Of a stretch of DNA of 64,000 nt, positions 60,263 through 64,000 are shown one piece after another; positions within the stretch are counted from its first letter, which is position 1; every line of letters starts with the position of its first letter. Location: contig NZ_JPVN01000001.1 of NCBI RefSeq assembly GCF_000772945.1, forward strand, positions 62,001 to 126,000, in the 5' to 3' direction. Source of the stretch: Ureibacillus manganicus DSM 26584. GTDB taxonomy: Bacteria; Bacillota; Bacilli; Bacillales_A; Planococcaceae. The notes beneath the pieces are model-generated. The model was given only the letters and a program-made list of their open reading frames with translations. It made no database searches and had not been told where the DNA came from. Made by a program: the position numbers and the translations under genes.

Positions 60263-61176
60263 CCTTCTTTTCTTAAAGTTTCTAATAATTCTACAAAGTC
60301 GTCTGGTAATGGCACTTCAAATTCCATATACTCATTTGAAGTTGGATGTACAAATCCAAGGACACCAGCATGTAATACTTGTCCACCAAAGTCGATTGTT
60401 TTCTTTGGACCATATTTCGGATCTCCTACAAGTGGATATCCAATATAATTCATATGAACACGTATTTGGTGTGTACGCCCTGTTTCTAAAATACATTCAA
60501 CAAGTGTATAAATCCCACCAAAGCGCTCTTTCACATGAAAATGGGTTACAGCATGTTTCCCTTTGTCGACAATCGCTTGTTTTTGACGATCTTTTGGATC
60601 ACGTGCAATTGGTGCATCAATCGTACCCTTATCATGAGCAATATGCCCATGAACAAGTGCAGTATATTTTCTTGTGACAGTTTTATTTACTAGTTGTTCT
60701 ACTAACGAATGATGTGCATTATCATTTTTTGCAACCATTAGTAAGCCAGATGTATCTTTATCGATCCGGTGTACAATTCCAGGTCTCATGACACCATTAA
60801 TGCCAGATAAATCTTTACAATGATACATTAATCCATTCACTAATGTTCCTGTTGCATGACCTGGTGCAGGGTGAACGACCATTCCTTTTGGTTTGTTAAC
60901 CACAAGGACATCTGCATCTTCATAAATAATTTCTAAATCTAAGTCTTCAGGGATGACCTCAAGAGGTTCTGGTTCTGGAACATCAATTTCTATGACATCC
61001 CCATTTTTCACTTTATATTTTGATTTTACTTCCTCACCGTTCACCGTAATAACTCCTCCGTCAGTAATCCAACTAGAGATCTGGGAACGAGACCATTCTG
61101 CAGATAGAGTCGATAATGCTTTATCGATACGCTCTCCCGCAATTTCTTCATCAATTGTGTATGTAACAATTGTCAT
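60259..61176 (-). CDS. rluD: RluD-type 23S rRNA pseudouridine synthase (YlyB)
   Basis: The 305-residue protein has an N-terminal S4 domain (GERIDKALSTLSAEWSRSQI) and the RluA/RluD catalytic domain with HRIDKDTSGLLMVAKN, where the Asp is catalytic. In B. subtilis this is ylyB, next to lspA and pyrR. It overlaps lspA by one base. Assigned to the RluD group by family and position; the exact target uridine is not determined. Confidence 0.95.
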   Translation of the reverse strand: MTIVTYTIDEEIAGERIDKALSTLSAEWSRSQISSWITDGGVITVNGEEVKSKYKVKNGDVIEIDVPEPEPLEVIPEDLDLEIIYEDADVLVVNKPKGMVVHPAPGHATGTLVNGLMYHCKDLSGINGVMRPGIVHRIDKDTSGLLMVAKNDNAHHSLVEQLVNKTVTRKYTALVHGHIAHDKGTIDAPIARDPKDRQKQAIVDKGKHAVTHFHVKERFGGIYTLVECILETGRTHQIRVHMNYIGYPLVGDPKYGPKKTIDFGGQVLHAGVLGFVHPTSNEYMEFEVPLPDDFVELLETLRKEG

Positions 61177-61652
61177 TATTTCACCTTTTTCTTTTCTGCG
61201 CGTTCTTCTAGTAATAACGTAATAATAATCATAATGATTGATATCGTTAATGCTGCATCTGCAATATTAAATATTGGGAAATTATAATTAACTATTGGAA
61301 TTACAACTTGCATAAAATCAACAACTTCTCCACGGAATAAACGGTCAATGAAATTACCTAATGTTCCACCTAATAAAATCATTAAACTAACTGCGAAAAA
61401 GTGTTTACCTTTAGCATGCTTATGAAAATAATAAATAATACCTATTACTACGACGATTGTGACAATGAAAAAAATCCACATTTGTCCTTGTAGCATTCCC
61501 CATGCAGCGCCGCGATTTCGATGTGATAATATTCCAAGCCATGGGTCCCAAATGCTAATCCGCTCTCTTAGTTCCATATTTTGCACAATTAGCCACTTTG
61601 TCCATTGGTCAAGTATAACAATAATTAAAGCTATTCCATAATATTTGTACAC
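61176..61652 (-). CDS. lspA: Lipoprotein signal peptidase II
   Basis: Aspartic membrane protease that cuts lipoprotein signal peptides after lipidation. The 158-residue protein has four membrane helices and the two catalytic-Asp motifs GNFIDRLFRGEVVDF and FNIADAALT. The RHRNRGAAWG loop is also conserved. The ylyA (DksA-like) gene usual between ileS and lspA in B. subtilis is absent, replaced by the repeat and IS. Confidence 0.96.
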   Translation of the reverse strand: MYKYYGIALIIVILDQWTKWLIVQNMELRERISIWDPWLGILSHRNRGAAWGMLQGQMWIFFIVTIVVVIGIIYYFHKHAKGKHFFAVSLMILLGGTLGNFIDRLFRGEVVDFMQVVIPIVNYNFPIFNIADAALTISIIMIIITLLLEERAEKKKVK

Positions 61653-61728
61653 AGTATACCCCCATCTTCCAATATATCCTCAATATTTTACCATAAAACG
61701 CTATTCTCTCCTACTAAAGAAACAAGAT

Positions 61729-61851
61729 GCTAGTCCAAAAGTGAAAAGGTACAGTTCACTTATGAACTGTACCTTTTGGATATATGATCGTTCGTTTCCG
61801 ATTCAGGCTTCGCTTTCCGCAGGGAAGCCATGAGCCTCCGGGAGCTAAAGC
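61729..61851. repeat. Dispersed palindromic element, copy 3, left part
   Basis: Begins at a diverged tip (GCTAGTCCAAAAG) and runs to the IS1182 insertion. Its left hairpin is a perfect 15-bp stem, AAAAGGTACAGTTCA / TGAACTGTACCTTTT at 61744-61777, different in sequence from that of copy 2 but still paired. It ends AGCTAAAGC, which is the duplicated target. Confidence 0.88.
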
Positions 61852-61914
61852 GAGGCCACTGAAAAAGTTAAGGTTTATTTTGTAATCCTCAAAAATTATA
61901 AATGGCGAATTCAA

Positions 61915-61958
61915 AAATAGGCAACTTTTATTCGAATTTGAATAAAAGTTGCCTATTT
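61915..61958 (-). terminator. Terminator of the IS transposase
   Basis: A 19-bp perfect stem (AAATAGGCAACTTTTATTC and its complement) with a 6-base loop, inside the IS and 18 bases after the transposase stop. Confidence 0.85.
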
Positions 61959-61975
61959 CTTAGTTTATTTCTTCA

Positions 61976-63448
61976 TTATTTTTCATTTATTAGTTTTAGA
62001 ATTCTCTTGAGATTGACTGCAAATATCGTTGTTGCTGCTTGAATTTGCATGCCAAATAAACCCGTGGATGCTGCTACATCATACCCGTGTCTATGCTTTA
62101 ATTCACTATTTTTTGCTTCAATTTTATAGCGAGTACTTGCTAATTCTTTAAATTCTTCCGAATTTTGAAATGCTTGTTGATCTGTATGTTCCGTTGATTT
62201 AATTGTTACATGATAAGTTTTTGTTTTTGCCCCTTCTTTATAACATCCCTTGCGGAACGGACAAATCTTGCATTTATTTACATCAAACAAATATTTCATT
62301 CTTGGGTTTTTGTCTTTTCTATTTTCGAATTTTTTATTGATTGCCATATGTCCAGCAGGACATACAAACATCCCCGCATCTTTATTAAACTCAAATTCAT
62401 CCTTTTTATTCCGAGTACCCCTTGAAGTAACTGGATGTAATTTAGAAACTAGAGCCATGTTTTTTTCTTTCGTATAAATAAGATTATCTTTTTCCGAGTA
62501 CGCTGTATCACCAATAACTACATCAATTTCTATTCCTGCTTGTTCGCTTTTTTCTATTAACTCTTGTAGATATTTCCCGTCATTTTTTTCTCCTGTTGTT
62601 ATAATAGCAGCTGTAATAATTCGTTCATCATTCATTGCAATATGTGATTTATAGCCGAAAAATGAAGAGTCCTCTGTTTTATGTCCAACGCGTGCGTCTG
62701 AATCTGTAGAATAGCTTAGATGTTCCGAAAAATCTTCTACAACTTCTTTTAGTACATTTAATTTTTCCTTAACGGCAGGTATCTTAGCGATTTGTGGTTC
62801 TTTTTCAATTACAGTAATAACACCCTTACAATAATTCAATTCATCTTTTACTTCGTTAGAAGTAGTTTTAGGTGGAAATTTCGCTTTCATCGATTCATCT
62901 ATTCTATAAACTGCTTTCCGAACATTTTTGGATTTTTCCTGTAAGAATTCCTTCGGTGATTTTTGAATATAACGTGCTTTTGTATGAGTAGAATCCACAA
63001 TAACGCTTTTACTTTTAATGATTTCTTTTTGCAATGCAATCTCAACCGTTTTATTGATAAGCATGTCTAATAAATCCAGGTCTTGGAGACGGAGTTTACG
63101 GAATTTTGTTAGTGAGCTTGAATCAATTACGGAATCTTCTGGTGACATTTCGAGGAAATACTTAAAAGACATATCATATTTTGAACGTTCAACTACATCA
63201 ACATCTGATAAATCAAAAATTGATTTGAGTAATAAATATTTGAACATTCTAATTGGAGGAACTGCGTTCCTTCCGTTATCAAGACAATATTTTGTTTTCA
63301 ATTCTTCGAGTATGAACGTAAAATCTACTAGTTCATTAATTTGGCGAAGCATGTTATCCTTGGGTACCACAATATCGTATATTGCTAAATATGGACTGAG
63401 ATTAAGAGTTTTTTGATCTGAAATCATTTGGGATCCACCTACATACAT
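61976..63448 (-). CDS. IS1182-family transposase
   Basis: A 490-residue DDE transposase. N-terminal DUF772-like domain (RQINELVDF, VPPIRMFKYLLLKSIFDLSD), then catalytic regions VIVDSTHTKARY (first Asp), VIGDTAYSEKDN (second Asp) and TRYKIEAKNSELKHRHG (Glu in the Y-2-R-3-E-6-K signature). A cysteine-rich segment (CKICPFRKGC) precedes the last. The frame is intact from the start within the IS to its stop and could be active. The second Met (MISDQKTLNL, 8 codons in) is an alternative start. Confidence 0.95.
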   Translation of the reverse strand: MYVGGSQMISDQKTLNLSPYLAIYDIVVPKDNMLRQINELVDFTFILEELKTKYCLDNGRNAVPPIRMFKYLLLKSIFDLSDVDVVERSKYDMSFKYFLEMSPEDSVIDSSSLTKFRKLRLQDLDLLDMLINKTVEIALQKEIIKSKSVIVDSTHTKARYIQKSPKEFLQEKSKNVRKAVYRIDESMKAKFPPKTTSNEVKDELNYCKGVITVIEKEPQIAKIPAVKEKLNVLKEVVEDFSEHLSYSTDSDARVGHKTEDSSFFGYKSHIAMNDERIITAAIITTGEKNDGKYLQELIEKSEQAGIEIDVVIGDTAYSEKDNLIYTKEKNMALVSKLHPVTSRGTRNKKDEFEFNKDAGMFVCPAGHMAINKKFENRKDKNPRMKYLFDVNKCKICPFRKGCYKEGAKTKTYHVTIKSTEHTDQQAFQNSEEFKELASTRYKIEAKNSELKHRHGYDVAASTGLFGMQIQAATTIFAVNLKRILKLINEK

Positions 63449-63472
63449 TTAATACTAATATTATAGAGGAAA

Positions 63473-63513
63473 AGGCAGTTGAAAGCTCGATTAAATCGAA
63501 CTATCAACTGCCT
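63473..63513. other. Hairpin near the right end of the IS
   Basis: Stem AGGCAGTTGA / TCAACTGCCT, extendable by further partly matched pairs, between the transposase start and the right terminal repeat. It probably reduces read-in from flanking promoters. Confidence 0.6.
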
Positions 63514-63555
63514 AAATTAATAATTTTGGACTTTTTCAGTGGCCTCAGCTAAAGC

Positions 63556-63695
63556 TCTCCGGGGTCTCATGACTGCTTCTACGTCCTGCAGGAGTCTCCA
63601 CCTGCCTCTCCAACGAACGACTTTCTAATATAGTGTTAGCAGATTTTGATTTTATCCAATACTGTCATCTGGTTGATAATATCTTATGTCTCAGC
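63556..63695. repeat. Dispersed palindromic element, copy 3, right part
   Basis: Continues copy 3 after the IS (TCTCCGGGGTCTCATGAC..., AACGAACGACTTTC) and ends with a diverged tip, CTTATGTCTCAGC. Together with the left part it makes about 263 bases. Confidence 0.85.
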
Positions 63696-63708
63696 ATCAT
63701 CAAAAATA

Positions 63709-64000
63709 TTAAACGTAGTACTTTTCAACAACATCTGCACAACGAGCACATAGTGTTGAATGATTCTCATGTTGTCCTACTGTATCTGAGTATGACCAAC
63801 AACGTTCACATTTTTCTCCGTTTGCTTTTTCGATAACAATCGAAGTCTTTTCAAGAACTAAAGCATTTTCAGGAGCTGATTCTTTAGATCCTACAACTTG
63901 TAACTGAGAAACGATGTTAATTTGAGCAAAGTTTACAGCTTCGTCATTAATAATATCTACAACATTGCTATCTGCATAAATTAATACGTTTGCTTCTAAT
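63709..64000 (-). CDS. ileS: Isoleucyl-tRNA synthetase, C-terminal end
   Basis: The last 96 or so residues of IleS, running off the window. The zinc-binding C-terminal motif is visible: GEKCERCWSYSD and LCARCADVVEKYYV before the TAA. In B. subtilis ileS lies upstream of lspA as here. The reading frame is intact; the catalytic domains are not in the window. Confidence 0.95.
   Translation of the reverse strand, partial: LEANVLIYADSNVVDIINDEAVNFAQINIVSQLQVVGSKESAPENALVLEKTSIVIEKANGEKCERCWSYSDTVGQHENHSTLCARCADVVEKYYV

Larger units (their letters stand above)
61852..63546 (-). mobile_element. IS1182-family insertion sequence, complete (1695 bp)
   Basis: Both ends are a 17-bp perfect inverted repeat, GAGGCCACTGAAAAAGT at 61852-61868 and its complement at 63530-63546. 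The target AGCTAAAGC is duplicated at 61843-61851 and 63547-63555. One intact transposase on the minus strand with its own terminator. A second hairpin near the right end may insulate the transposase from outside transcription. It is inserted in copy 3 of the dispersed palindromic element. Confidence 0.93.

Noticed and set aside
63633-63836. 67-codon plus-strand frame at the ileS end
   Set aside because: It is antisense to the ileS zinc-finger region and to the repeat; ileS explains the sequence.

Overview
The window is an AT-rich, almost entirely minus-strand stretch of a Bacillales chromosome. Read on the minus strand from high to low coordinates, the gene order follows the Bacillus subtilis block ileS-lspA-rluD-pyr operon ... 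yicC-gmk-rpoZ-coaBC-priA-def-fmt-rsmB-rlmN-prpC-prkC-rsgA-rpe-thiN-spoVM / rpmB-asp23-fakA-sdaAB-sdaAA-recG-fapR-plsX-fabD-fabG-acpP-rnc-smc-ftsY-ylxM-ffh-rpsP-khpA-rimM-trmD-rplS-lepB-rbgA-rnhB-ylqG. A spoVM gene shows a spore former. The SLH-domain surface protein, an SMC/FtsY/Ffh set close to Bacillus and the AT-rich composition suggest the Planococcaceae/Caryophanaceae (Lysinibacillus- or Solibacillus-like). The genus is inference only.

Layout: 1-9.2 kb holds the 3' part of a ylqG-like gene, rnhB, an SLH-anchored HExxH protein, a divergent UvrA-like ATPase, rbgA and lepB. 9.4-19.5 kb is the translation, secretion and chromosome block (rplS, trmD, rimM, khpA, rpsP, ffh-ylxM, ftsY, smc, rnc). 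19.9-25.7 kb is fatty-acid and phospholipid synthesis under FapR (acpP, fabG, fabD, plsX, fapR) followed by recG. 25.7-30.6 kb carries sdaAA/sdaAB, fakA, asp23, the divergent rpmB and a tiny spoVM. 30.6-44.4 kb is thiN-rpe-rsgA-prkC-prpC-rlmN-rsmB-fmt-def-priA-coaC-rpoZ-gmk-yicC, a tightly packed and often overlapping run. 44.6-47.9 kb is a plus-strand island: rqcH, a small membrane protein and a NERD-domain protein. 48.4-60.3 kb is the complete de novo pyrimidine operon pyrR-uraA-pyrBC-carAB-pyrKDFE with two PyrR attenuators. 60.3-64 kb has rluD, lspA, an IS1182-family element and the 3' end of ileS.

The accessory structure is in the gaps. Three copies of a roughly 265-bp palindromic dispersed element sit at operon boundaries (2.3, 27.4 and 61.7 kb). 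The third is split by an intact IS1182-family insertion with 17-bp terminal inverted repeats and a 9-bp target duplication. A seven-unit tandem repeat with a 51-bp period lies between the NERD gene and pyrE, and one diverged relative of its unit sits upstream of ftsY's 3' end at 13.8 kb.

Departures from the expected core set: coaBC is reduced to its CoaC half with no CoaB before priA; remA is missing between yicC and gmk; ylqD is missing between khpA and rimM; the pyrR-uraA attenuator is missing. Several genes appear to use TTG starts (uvrA-like, rnc, recG, acpP, prpC, spoVM, yicC). No tRNA, rRNA, CRISPR array or prophage was seen. No clearly new multi-gene system stands out. The best candidates for novelty are the UvrA-like protein, the SLH/HExxH protein and the two repeat families.
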